The position numbers were made by a program, and so were the translations under genes. From an uncultured Mobilibacterium sp. (GTDB taxonomy: Bacteria > Bacillota > Clostridia > Peptostreptococcales > Anaerovoracaceae): a stretch of DNA of 26,022 nt. The DNA lies in assembly GCA_947254375.1 (NCBI GenBank), contig CAMYCF010000012.1:1-26022 (forward strand), given 5' to 3'. The notes beneath the pieces are model-generated. The model worked only from the letters and a program-made list of their open reading frames with translations. It searched no databases and was not told the DNA's origin. Positions 17,447 through 25,194 of this stretch are shown here, piece by piece (position 1 is the first letter of the stretch; each line of letters starts with the position of its first letter).

Positions 17447-18502
17447 ATGGAAACCCACAAAATAACGATAAATGATTCATATGCCGTCCTGTTAAAAAAC
17501 GGCATTCTCGGCGATCTCGGCGATCTTGTTTCCGAGAGTCTCGGAATATCGAGAGCCTTCATCATCACTGACGCGGATGTCGCCCCGCTCTACCTCGCAA
17601 AAGCCGAAGCCGCACTGCGCGGCGCCGGATACGATGTAAAGAGCGCTGTCCTCCCGGCAGGAGAAGCGTGCAAGACCGCCAAATGCTATATATCCGTATT
17701 GAACGACCTCGCAAACGCCGGTTTTTCCAAAAGCGATATCGTGATCGCCCTCGGAGGCGGCGCCGTTTCGGACCTCGCCGGTTTTGCGGCCGCGACGTAC
17801 ATGCGCGGCATCCGCTATGCCGTTGTTCCGACGACACTGCTTTCCATGGTCGACTCGTCAATAGGCGGTAAAACCGCTATAGATCTGGCCGCCGGTAAAA
17901 ACCTCGCCGGCGCATTCCACGATCCGGCACTTGTAGTAATGGATCCGCTGACCCTTAAGACGCTCCATGCTTCGGCGCTTCAGAACGGTTATGCTGAGAT
18001 CATCAAATACGGGATACTCTCCGGAGATGCGATACTCGATTCGCTGCGCCATGCGCTTTTTTACGATGATTTTGAAAACGTGATCTTCTCTTCGCTGTCT
18101 CTCAAAAAACATATCGTCGAAAAAGATGCACACGACAGCAGCATCCGCCAATATCTCAACTTCGGCCACCTCATCGGCCACGCCTTCGAAGCGCACGAGG
18201 GGTTCGGATGTATCCACGGTAAAGCCGTCGCTCTCGGGCTTGCCCTCGAAACGAAGGGTTGCGCTATGGCGGGCCTCACCGAATACAAACTCTACGAAGA
18301 GATATCCGACCTCATTTCCGAATTCGGTTTCAGGACGACCACGAAGCTCAGCGCTTCCGACCTGATGCCTTTCGTCCTCAGGGATAAAAGGATCAGAAAC
18401 GGCCGCATCGACCTCGTGATCCCGGAAGCTATCGGCAGGTGCCGTATGAAAAACATCGACCTCGACGAGCTCGGCGAATTCATAAAACTCGCCCTGGAGT
18501 GA
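17447..18502 (+). CDS. aroB: 3-dehydroquinate synthase
   Basis: The 351-residue product has the family's normal length. It turns DAHP into 3-dehydroquinate, the second step of the shikimate pathway, using NAD+ and a divalent metal. Visible signs are the LPAGEACKT segment, the NAD-binding ALGGGAVSDLAGFAAATYMRG near residues 101-121, PTTLLSMVDSSIGGKTAID, and the metal-ligand histidines and Glu in NGYAEIIKYG, LNFGHLIGHAFE and IHGKAVALG. The ribosome site TTAGGAGG is strong. It is the only plus-strand gene, divergent from rho and convergent with the LtaS-like gene. No other aro gene is nearby. Confidence 0.96.
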   Translation: METHKITINDSYAVLLKNGILGDLGDLVSESLGISRAFIITDADVAPLYLAKAEAALRGAGYDVKSAVLPAGEACKTAKCYISVLNDLANAGFSKSDIVIALGGGAVSDLAGFAAATYMRGIRYAVVPTTLLSMVDSSIGGKTAIDLAAGKNLAGAFHDPALVVMDPLTLKTLHASALQNGYAEIIKYGILSGDAILDSLRHALFYDDFENVIFSSLSLKKHIVEKDAHDSSIRQYLNFGHLIGHAFEAHEGFGCIHGKAVALGLALETKGCAMAGLTEYKLYEEISDLISEFGFRTTTKLSASDLMPFVLRDKRIRNGRIDLVIPEAIGRCRMKNIDLDELGEFIKLALE

Positions 18503-18564
18503 GCGGGCGCCGCGGCTTTTGGGCTTCGGCCGGCCGCGCGGGAAGCCCTTCGGGCTCGTCGCGG
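18503..18564. other. GC-rich spacer between convergent aroB and LtaS-like genes
   Basis: The 62-bp gap holds an AGCCC-TTC-GGGCT hairpin (18544-18556) and inverted GCGGC/GCCGC segments, on both strands without a U-tract. It may slow polymerase or act in Rho-dependent ends for two colliding transcripts; no intrinsic terminator is seen. Confidence 0.5.
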
Positions 18565-20679
18565 CTACAGCTCTTCGAGCGAATTTATGGTCGACAGGAC
18601 CGAATCGCCCTTAGTGTCGATCTGGCTGACTTTCAGTTTCATGACGTCGGCCGGGTCGACTTTTTCCTGTAAGCCGAGCAATGTCGGGCTCAGATATATG
18701 GTCTTGAGCAGCTTGCCGTTCAGACTCACGCGGCTGTGCTCTGTGAAGTTCTCGCCTTTGATGTAATAGCTGTTTCCTATTTTTACGATCTCGTTTATTT
18801 TTATCTCCTTGTAGCCCATTTTCATCTTCGTCTTCTTCATCGGATTTTTACCGCCGAAGATGTAATTTTTACCGTACAGCATGTCGTACGAAAGGGCCTT
18901 GAGGTTGTCTCTGTAATTGTCCGCGCCGTGCGAAGTCGTCTGCTGATAATCGAAGATCGTTCCCACGCCCGGCAGGCCGATGCGCTTCAGGATCTCGGCG
19001 CCGATCTCGTAACTCGTCTCCTCTTTATCTATTTTAGGAAGACCGATGTTGTCCCAGAGGACGTAACGAGTCACGTAAAGGTCTCCCGTTCCGTAGTCGG
19101 ACTCCTGTATATCGAGCGCCGGTATGTGGTCGCCGTAGATCAGTACAACCGTCGGCTCGCCTGACGCCTGTATCTCCTGGAGCAGGTCGCCGATAAAAGT
19201 ATCCATCTCGTGAAGCTCGTTGATGTAATACTCGTACTTCCATTTCGTTTCATCGTTTTTCGCCGTGACCGTCGTATACGGGTGCTTGAACACCTGCTGC
19301 GTCGGATAGCTGCCGTGTCCCTCGACCGAAACGACGTGCATGAAGTCCCTTTCCGGCGTGCTCTTCATCATATCCATGATGTTGTTCGTGAGTACCTTGT
19401 CCTTGCACCAGCCGGTCGGCGTCTCCTGTATCTCGTTCATGTATTCTATCGAGGTAAAATTATCGAATCCGAGGTTCGGATATACCTCATTTCTGTTGTA
19501 AAAGAGCGCACGGTGGTTGTGCATCGCGCTCGTGGCGAATCCCCTGCTCTTCAGCACGTACGCCAAACTCTCGAGCGGCTGATCCCTGAGTTTCCCCTTG
19601 TACGGATACTCGCCCGGTCCGAAGAACTTCGCGCTTATACCCGTGAGCACCTCGAACTCCGTGTTCGCCGTACCCGCCCCGCACGCAGGCACGCGGAACC
19701 AGCCCGTCGAATAGTGCTTCATCAGATCGGTGAACACCGGCGTCGGATCGTTCGACGTCTTGATGTTGTGGTAGTCAGGCGCCCACGTGAACGACTCCAT
19801 TTGCAGGATGATTACGTTCGGATATTTCTGCTGATCGTCCTTCTGCTTCAGCGCCGTGTCGAGGCCGGACGAAGTGTTTTGCTTCAGGATCTTCTGCATC
19901 GACTCCTTGGAATAATCCTTCGGCGCCGATATTCCCTTGTTAACGGACGTATTTATAAAGCAGTATGGGAACCCGTAGTCGGTATATGCGTAGTTCAGGT
20001 TTCCGAAAAACGTCTGGAGCACTCCGGCTTTGATCAGCCCGCTCGTAGCTCCGAGCGTTATTCCGAACGCGATCAGCACTGTCAAAATGCTGCGCTTGTA
20101 ATTGATGTTTTTCCACTTCGGGCAACCGATGCCGTAGAGCACCACGATGCCGAGGCCGATCAGAAGTCCCGTCGAAACGAGCACGATAACGAATTTCGAA
20201 TAATAATTGCTGACTATCGATATGCCGTCCGCGGCGTTCTGCATGTCGTAAAGCGTGAACGGCGTCATCCTCTTCACGAGGATAATACCGTTTACGGTGC
20301 CCAGGAATCCCCATGCCAGGCAGAGGAGAAAAAGCACGAATCCCCTTTTCCTGAAAAGGAGCACGAGCGTAAAAGTCGCGAATATTATCAGTGAATTGTA
20401 AAGGAAGATCAGCGGATGCTGGAATAAAAGCAGCAAGCCGGCAAACGGACTCTTCGTCAGTCGCGCAAAAGTCTCGATGTACAGATACATGACCATCGAA
20501 GACCATGCGAGTTTGATGATGTACTGCCTGTCGTGCAGCGACGCATCAAAATACTTCGGCTCCTTCTTCGGGAAGCGCTTGCGGTATTTTGCTTTTATGT
20601 TGCCGAGCGCCTTGCTGAACCGGCTTTCCTTTATTTTTATAAAAGGCTTTTTGATTCGTTCTTTGACGGTTTGCTCCAT
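18565..20679 (-). CDS. LtaS-like membrane sulfatase (phosphoglycerol transferase family)
   Basis: The 704-residue product has a basic N-terminus, about five membrane segments (~55-70, ~80-107, ~112-135, ~162-185, ~197-218), then an extracellular sulfatase-type domain (~285-600). The family polymerises glycerol phosphate for lipoteichoic acid or adds it to other envelope glycans. Metal and catalytic residues line up: Glu295 (ILQMESFTW), a nucleophile-position Thr337 (CGAGTANTEFEVLTG), HNHRALFYNR, and Asp517-His518 (YGDHIPAL). An extra C-terminal stretch (~625-704, YYIKGENFTEHSRVSLNGK) looks like a small TIG/Ig-type fold not found in S. aureus LtaS. The ATG directly abuts the ksgA stop (TAAATG), so translation is probably coupled. 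Whether it makes lipoteichoic acid or modifies another polymer cannot be decided. Confidence 0.85.
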   Translation of the reverse strand: MEQTVKERIKKPFIKIKESRFSKALGNIKAKYRKRFPKKEPKYFDASLHDRQYIIKLAWSSMVMYLYIETFARLTKSPFAGLLLLFQHPLIFLYNSLIIFATFTLVLLFRKRGFVLFLLCLAWGFLGTVNGIILVKRMTPFTLYDMQNAADGISIVSNYYSKFVIVLVSTGLLIGLGIVVLYGIGCPKWKNINYKRSILTVLIAFGITLGATSGLIKAGVLQTFFGNLNYAYTDYGFPYCFINTSVNKGISAPKDYSKESMQKILKQNTSSGLDTALKQKDDQQKYPNVIILQMESFTWAPDYHNIKTSNDPTPVFTDLMKHYSTGWFRVPACGAGTANTEFEVLTGISAKFFGPGEYPYKGKLRDQPLESLAYVLKSRGFATSAMHNHRALFYNRNEVYPNLGFDNFTSIEYMNEIQETPTGWCKDKVLTNNIMDMMKSTPERDFMHVVSVEGHGSYPTQQVFKHPYTTVTAKNDETKWKYEYYINELHEMDTFIGDLLQEIQASGEPTVVLIYGDHIPALDIQESDYGTGDLYVTRYVLWDNIGLPKIDKEETSYEIGAEILKRIGLPGVGTIFDYQQTTSHGADNYRDNLKALSYDMLYGKNYIFGGKNPMKKTKMKMGYKEIKINEIVKIGNSYYIKGENFTEHSRVSLNGKLLKTIYLSPTLLGLQEKVDPADVMKLKVSQIDTKGDSVLSTINSLEEL

Positions 20680-21579
20680 TTATTCTTTGTCCTCCGTGAG
20701 TACGCGTGTCAGCTCGGCAAATCCCGCGAGGTCGATCTCCTCGGCACGCTTTTCGGGCCTTATCCCGGCCCTTTCCAACGCCTCCGATATCGTTTCTTTG
20801 TCGTATCCGTTCATGGCCGACAGGGCGTTGAGTATGGTCTTTCGCCTCATGGCGAAGCCCGCTTTTATGCAGGTAAAAAACAATTCTTCATCCGGTGCTT
20901 CGACCGCTTTTTCGTCCCTAAAATCCATTCGTATGACTTCCGAGTCGACTTTCGGAACGGGATAAAAACAGCTCTTGTCGACGTCGCAGATCTTCGCGAC
21001 CCGGCACCGGTAGTGTACGGCATACGTTATAGCGCCGCACTTTTTCGTGCCCGGATCCGCGATCAGTCTTTCCGCGACTTCCTTCTGCATCATGACCGTC
21101 AGCGACCTCGCCGGCACTTCCCCTTCCACGAGCTTCATGATTATCGGGGTCGTTATGTAGTACGGCAGGTTCCCGATCACGACGGCTTCTTCGATGCCGT
21201 CTTCGCGCAAAGCTTCCGACAGGAGTTCGCTCACGTCGACCTTCAGGATGTCGCCGTGGACGACGCTCACGTTTTCGTCGAAGGCGAATCTCACTTTCAG
21301 TTCGCCGACGAGCCTCTCGTCTATCTCCACCGCGATGACCCTGCCCGCGACTTCCGCGAGCCTCTCGGTGAGGGCGCCCGCACCCGGCCCGATCTCGAGC
21401 ACGGCGGTGTGCTTCCCGACGCCGCTTCCTTCGATTATCCTATCTATGGTTTCGCCGTCCCTCAAAAAATTCTGTCCGAGCTTCTTTGAATGACGAAAAC
21501 GCGCAGGTTGCGGCGCGCCTTGTTCATGTTTCCCGTATTTTCTGTTTTTTATTTCGTGTCCTCGGCTTTTGTTCGCCAT
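20680..21579 (-). CDS. ksgA: 16S rRNA (adenine1518/1519-N6) dimethyltransferase
   Basis: The 299-residue product dimethylates two adjacent adenines near the 3' end of 16S rRNA in late small-subunit assembly. Signs are KKLGQNFLRD, the S-adenosylmethionine loop LEIGPGAGALTERL near residue 60, AVEIDERL, and the catalytic NLPYYITTPI near 135. The C-terminal helical part (FAMRRKTILNAL) is complete. The N-terminus is about 10-15 residues longer than usual and basic, and the ribosome site is weak, but no better in-frame start lies closer to GQNFL. It lies 207 bp after rnmV, the usual pairing in Firmicutes. Confidence 0.95.
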   Translation of the reverse strand: MANKSRGHEIKNRKYGKHEQGAPQPARFRHSKKLGQNFLRDGETIDRIIEGSGVGKHTAVLEIGPGAGALTERLAEVAGRVIAVEIDERLVGELKVRFAFDENVSVVHGDILKVDVSELLSEALREDGIEEAVVIGNLPYYITTPIIMKLVEGEVPARSLTVMMQKEVAERLIADPGTKKCGAITYAVHYRCRVAKICDVDKSCFYPVPKVDSEVIRMDFRDEKAVEAPDEELFFTCIKAGFAMRRKTILNALSAMNGYDKETISEALERAGIRPEKRAEEIDLAGFAELTRVLTEDKE

Positions 21580-21786
21580 ATAGCGATGTGGTTCTCTCTT
21601 TCGTGTTTGATTGGATGTCGGGCTCCGAGCAACTTCGGGCCCCGTCGACCTGTTGGACCTTCGGCGTTCTGCGAGGATGCCCGTTAGGTTTCCGCCTTGG
21701 GCGCTACCCGTTCGCGACCGCTCCGCGGTTTGGCCGGTCGGCGCTTGATTTGAGCCCTCCGGGCTCCGCCCTTGCGGCCAATCTGC
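21580..21786. other. GC-rich hairpin spacer between rnmV and ksgA
   Basis: This 207-bp gap holds no gene I can support. It contains a perfect GAGCCC-TCC-GGGCTC hairpin (21752-21766), without a U-tract on either strand, and many short GC inverted pairs (for example CCGCGG and GGCCGGTCGGC). Style and composition match the spacers after aroB, after rho and before the M23 gene. Confidence 0.5.
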
Positions 21787-22344
21787 TTATCGGGCGTTGC
21801 CCGTTTTTTCAATGGCGGCTTCCAATTCGCGTTCGGTTATTCCGAAGCAGTTGATGTGGCGCAGGAAGGTCTTGGCGTTGCTGTATCCGATGCCGAGTTC
21901 AGCCGCCACGGCACTTCGCCGCTCAGCCGCACCCTCACACCCGCACAGTCCCAGGCGGCGAAGCGCGCCGGCGCCCACCGAGCCCTGCTGCGCCGGCGCC
22001 ACGCGGGCGCGGGCCTTGGCGACCGCAGCCGCGACAGACTCCGGGGCTGCGTTTTCGATGCCCACGTCGCCCGCGGCCGTGGCGGCCAGGCGGGGCACAT
22101 AGGCGTGCCTGGCCTCCGGACAGCGGGACGCTATACGCTCCCTTATGCGGTCCCCCGCATAGTCCGGATCGGTCAAAACGATCAACCCTTTTTTCTTGTA
22201 TGCCTTATCTATTATTTTCCAGGTGTCCTCGCCGAAGCCGAACCCGTGAGTCGTGATTATGAGCGTATCGAACACCCTTGAAACCACGGCCTCATCGCTT
22301 TTACCCTCGACGACGATCGCCTCTCGTATCCTCTTTTTTTCCAT
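21787..22344 (-). CDS. rnmV: Ribonuclease M5
   Basis: The 185-residue product has the family's usual length. RNase M5 makes the final cut of 5S rRNA precursors in Firmicutes. The N-terminal Toprim domain shows AIVVEGKSDEAVV near residues 9-21 (catalytic Glu) and LIVLTDPDYAGDRIRERI near 54-71 (DPD acid pair). The C-terminal part has the family motif GDVGIENAAPESV near 90-104. The middle segment (~105-145) is Ala/Arg-rich and markedly GC-rich compared with its neighbours. GGAAGG precedes the start. It sits between divIC and ksgA. Confidence 0.93.
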   Translation of the reverse strand: MEKKRIREAIVVEGKSDEAVVSRVFDTLIITTHGFGFGEDTWKIIDKAYKKKGLIVLTDPDYAGDRIRERIASRCPEARHAYVPRLAATAAGDVGIENAAPESVAAAVAKARARVAPAQQGSVGAGALRRLGLCGCEGAAERRSAVAAELGIGYSNAKTFLRHINCFGITERELEAAIEKTGNAR

Positions 22345-22362
22345 CTGCCTTCCCGCTCGGAA

Positions 22363-22767
22363 CTAACCGTTTGTTTTATCGTCCTTGGACCCGTCGTCCT
22401 TTTGGGAACTGTCGTCCTTTGTCTTATCCTTATCGTCCTTACTTCCGTCGTCCTTCGGGAAAACGAAAAGTATCTCGTCGGGGTTCACAAGCCTCAGCTG
22501 CTTTCGCGCTTCATCCGAGATGTACTCGTCGCTGTTGACATCCTTCAGGGTCTTCTGCAGCTTCTTTTCCTGTGCGGAAAGCTCTTGGTTCTGCTTCTTC
22601 AGACGGTGATGCTCTATCTGAAGCGAAACGATATTCTTGATCGGCACCGCAAGGACCGCCGCAACGATCAAAGCGATGATCAGGGTGCGGCGCCTTTTAT
22701 GATAATTTTTATCACGGCCCCGCTGTCTGGCCTTCGCTATTCTCTTCGCCTTTTTTTCATCTTCCAT
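22363..22767 (-). CDS. divIC: DivIC/FtsB-type septum formation initiator
   Basis: The 134-residue product has a basic cytosolic start (RIAKARQRGRDKNYHKRRR), one membrane segment (~28-46), an extracellular coiled coil (~50-75, IEHHRLKKQNQELSAQEKKL), and the family motif YISDEARKQLRLVNPDEILFVF with trailing P. It should join FtsL and DivIB at the septum and help activate septal wall synthesis. The last ~30 residues are a Lys/Asp/Ser tract with KDDGSKDD occurring twice, longer than usual for DivIC. Ribosome site AAAGGAC. It follows the M23 gene by 57 bp, probably in one operon. Confidence 0.85.
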   Translation of the reverse strand: MEDEKKAKRIAKARQRGRDKNYHKRRRTLIIALIVAAVLAVPIKNIVSLQIEHHRLKKQNQELSAQEKKLQKTLKDVNSDEYISDEARKQLRLVNPDEILFVFPKDDGSKDDKDKTKDDSSQKDDGSKDDKTNG

Positions 22768-22824
22768 GTTAAAGTCCTTTGCCGTCCGCTTCAGAAGTTC
22801 TTTTTACCGCTAAACTCAACCTTT

Positions 22825-25041
22825 TTACTCCAGATAGCCCATAGGATCGACAGGAGCGCCGTTTACGATTATCTCGAAGTGGAGGTGCGGCCCGGTACTT
22901 CTGCCCGTGTTGCCCGTTGCCGAGATCTCCTGGCCCTGATACACCTTGTCCCCGACGGAAACGTACAGCTGGTTGCAGTGCGCGTACCTCGTCTTGAAGC
23001 CGTTGCCGTGGTCGACGATAACGCAGAGACCGTACGCTCCTTCGTATCCCGCAACGGTTACGGTACCGCCGTCGGAAGCATATATCGGTGTCCCGATCGG
23101 ATTCGCGAGGTCGACACCGGTGTGAAGTCTTCCCCACCTGTATCCGTAAGGCGATGTGATGTTTATGTTCCTTACAGGATATTTGAAGTGGCCTGTCGGC
23201 GCGGTCTTCGGTCTTTCGGCGGTTCCGATGAGCACGATCTGCGTGGTCGGTTCGGAGATCACCGTCGTTTTCTTTATGTTCCTCTTTACCTCTTTGCCGT
23301 TTTCATAATAGATCGTACCGTTGACGATCCGCTTGCCGTCAGCGCCCTTTTGTTTTACATAGGAATCGCCCTTATAGAGGTCCTTCGTTTTTTCCTCTTC
23401 GACCTTATACGGGATCGCCTCGGCCATCGTACCCTTCATCTCGGTCTTTACGCAGATAGGGGTCGAAGTCTTATTTATGGTTACGGAATCGCCGGCGCTG
23501 ACCTTTTTTACCGCGCTTTCGCCCGAGGCGTCGAAGATCTCCGAAGTTTTTACATCGAAGGTCTTAGCGATCGAATCCAGGGTCTCGCCGTCTTCCGCTA
23601 TGTGTTTTATCGTCATCGCTCCGCCGTCTTTGAGGATGTTTTCGGCCGCCGAACCGGTTTTTATGCTCGATACCATGACGTACAGAGGTTTTACCTCTAC
23701 ACTGCCCTTGAAGCCTATGCCCGTTATCGACATGCCCGCCGGAGCCGTCTTGTAGCTCGCCTGCACTTTGTCGAGCAGATCGTGCGCTACGCCTTCGCTC
23801 TCGACGATGACCTTCAGTTTGCCGTCCTCGTAGATGCCGCTCGCCTTGACTTCTACGTCTTTCATGTATGTCAGATTGTTGAGGACCTCATCCGCATCAT
23901 CGGTGTCCTTGTTGAAGCTCGGCACCTTCTTGAGCGTTATGTTGTCGCCCGCCTTAAAAACGATCTTCGCGTTGTTCTTCGAAGAAAGCTCCTGTCCCGA
24001 CACATCGAGCACGTCGACGACCGTGTCCTGATTCTTGACGTATCCGAGAACGCGCCCGTTGTAAGCGTATTCATACGTCGTAAAATGTTCGAACACGAGG
24101 AGCAGCATGCACGTGACGATTATGAGGGAGAAGAATCCCTGCATCATCTTCTTTGTCGTGCCTTTATACCTTCTGTGCGCATCGTCGTATTCGCGCGCCC
24201 AGCTTTTTACGATCATCGAAAAGAAGCGGTCTACCGACGCCTGGACATTGTCGTGAAGGTATATGATCGCCGCTCCGGCGTCTTCGAGGTCGCTCATCAT
24301 TCCGGCCCAAATGCCCTGCTTCTTGGCAGGGGCGCCTGTGTTGTTCTGGGCGCCGTTCTTCTGATCGTCGCCGTTCTGCGCGCCTTCTTTGTTTGACTGC
24401 GCTCCGGCTTCGGCCGCCGCCATATTCTTCGCAGCTCCGGCCTTGGCCGCTTTCTTCTCCGCTCTCTTTGCTTTCGCGGCGAGTTTAGCAGCCTTCTTTG
24501 CTTCTTTCTTAGCTTCTTTCTCGGCCTTCTTCAGCGCCTTGGCGTCCTGCGAAGCCGGCTTCTGACATTCGGCTTCCGCAGTCACTGCAGCAGCCACAGA
24601 AAGTTCCGCTTTCGTCACCGCTACCTTTTCCGGCGCCGCCTCAACCGCCGTAGCCGCAGCGGTCACTTCCGCCTTTGACGGCGCATCAGCCGAAAGATCC
24701 GGCGTCGCTGCATTCTGTTCGGCAACATCAACTCCATCGGCCGTCGCGTTCTTCTGCTCCGCCCTTGCGCGTTCGATAAACATCAGCTTCTCGACGAACT
24801 TTTTGTATTCTTCGCTGTTGAAGTCAGGTCCGCTTTCGCTCTGCGCCGGCGCTTTTACCGCATCGACCGCCTTTGCGTTAACTTCCGCCGTTGCTGCGAC
24901 CATGTCCCTCTTTTTATCTGCAGCTTCCTGCACCTCAAGAGACGCCTTCGGTCCGGCCGCGGTCTTCCGCTCCGCCTGTGCGCTTTGTTTTTTTCTGAAT
25001 ATTTCCCTTGCTTTGTTTTTGTTGTCTTTTAGATTCTTCAT
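22825..25041 (-). CDS. Membrane-anchored M23 (LytM-type) peptidase with LysM-like and G5 domains
   Basis: The 738-residue product would cut peptidoglycan cross-bridges or act as an amidase activator outside the membrane. Residues ~1-250 are Ala/Lys/Glu-rich and low complexity, likely coiled and cytosolic. A single membrane segment lies at ~302-318 (FFSLIIVTCMLLLVF). Outside are a YAYNGRVLGYVKN region (~325-345), a LysM-like stretch (~475-523, HIAEDGETLDSIAKTFDVKT), a G5 domain (~543-606, ending IVLIGT), and the M23 domain (~620-735). Zinc ligands are present: His640 and Asp644 (RLHTGVDLAN) and HLHFEI near 719-721, with YAHCN between. All catalytic positions are kept, so it is probably active. 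The ribosome site is weak (ACGGGG). It lies upstream of divIC. Confidence 0.88.
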   Translation of the reverse strand: MKNLKDNKNKAREIFRKKQSAQAERKTAAGPKASLEVQEAADKKRDMVAATAEVNAKAVDAVKAPAQSESGPDFNSEEYKKFVEKLMFIERARAEQKNATADGVDVAEQNAATPDLSADAPSKAEVTAAATAVEAAPEKVAVTKAELSVAAAVTAEAECQKPASQDAKALKKAEKEAKKEAKKAAKLAAKAKRAEKKAAKAGAAKNMAAAEAGAQSNKEGAQNGDDQKNGAQNNTGAPAKKQGIWAGMMSDLEDAGAAIIYLHDNVQASVDRFFSMIVKSWAREYDDAHRRYKGTTKKMMQGFFSLIIVTCMLLLVFEHFTTYEYAYNGRVLGYVKNQDTVVDVLDVSGQELSSKNNAKIVFKAGDNITLKKVPSFNKDTDDADEVLNNLTYMKDVEVKASGIYEDGKLKVIVESEGVAHDLLDKVQASYKTAPAGMSITGIGFKGSVEVKPLYVMVSSIKTGSAAENILKDGGAMTIKHIAEDGETLDSIAKTFDVKTSEIFDASGESAVKKVSAGDSVTINKTSTPICVKTEMKGTMAEAIPYKVEEEKTKDLYKGDSYVKQKGADGKRIVNGTIYYENGKEVKRNIKKTTVISEPTTQIVLIGTAERPKTAPTGHFKYPVRNINITSPYGYRWGRLHTGVDLANPIGTPIYASDGGTVTVAGYEGAYGLCVIVDHGNGFKTRYAHCNQLYVSVGDKVYQGQEISATGNTGRSTGPHLHFEIIVNGAPVDPMGYLE

Positions 25042-25113
25042 AAAACCCCGTTAATGTCTTCGTCTGTAAATCGTCCTTCGCCGCCTGCCGCTGCCTGCGG
25101 CCTTAGTGCCTGC

Positions 25114-25194
25114 TGCGGTCCGCCTTCATCCTACCGTTTTATCGGGCGCCGGCCTGCGGTCTTCATGCATCCGCCCGTATTACCGGGCACACGC
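25114..25194. repeat. Two degenerate 41-bp tandem repeats in the spacer upstream of the M23 gene
   Basis: On the forward strand TGCGGTC...CATCC..CCGT.TTA.CGGGC....GCC starts at 25114 and again at 25155. About 30 of 41 positions match. Each unit holds a CCG-N6-CGG hairpin; in the second it is GCCCG/CGGGC (25173-25188). The last bases overlap the dnaD-like stop codon region. The rest of the 153-bp gap (25042-25113) shows no gene and no U-tract terminator. Confidence 0.6.

Noticed and set aside
22402..24396. Long open plus-strand frame (664 codons) opposite divIC and the M23 gene
   Set aside because: Antisense shadow of a gene with intact M23 and G5 motifs; the translation is Arg/Val/Leu-rich without recognisable domains.
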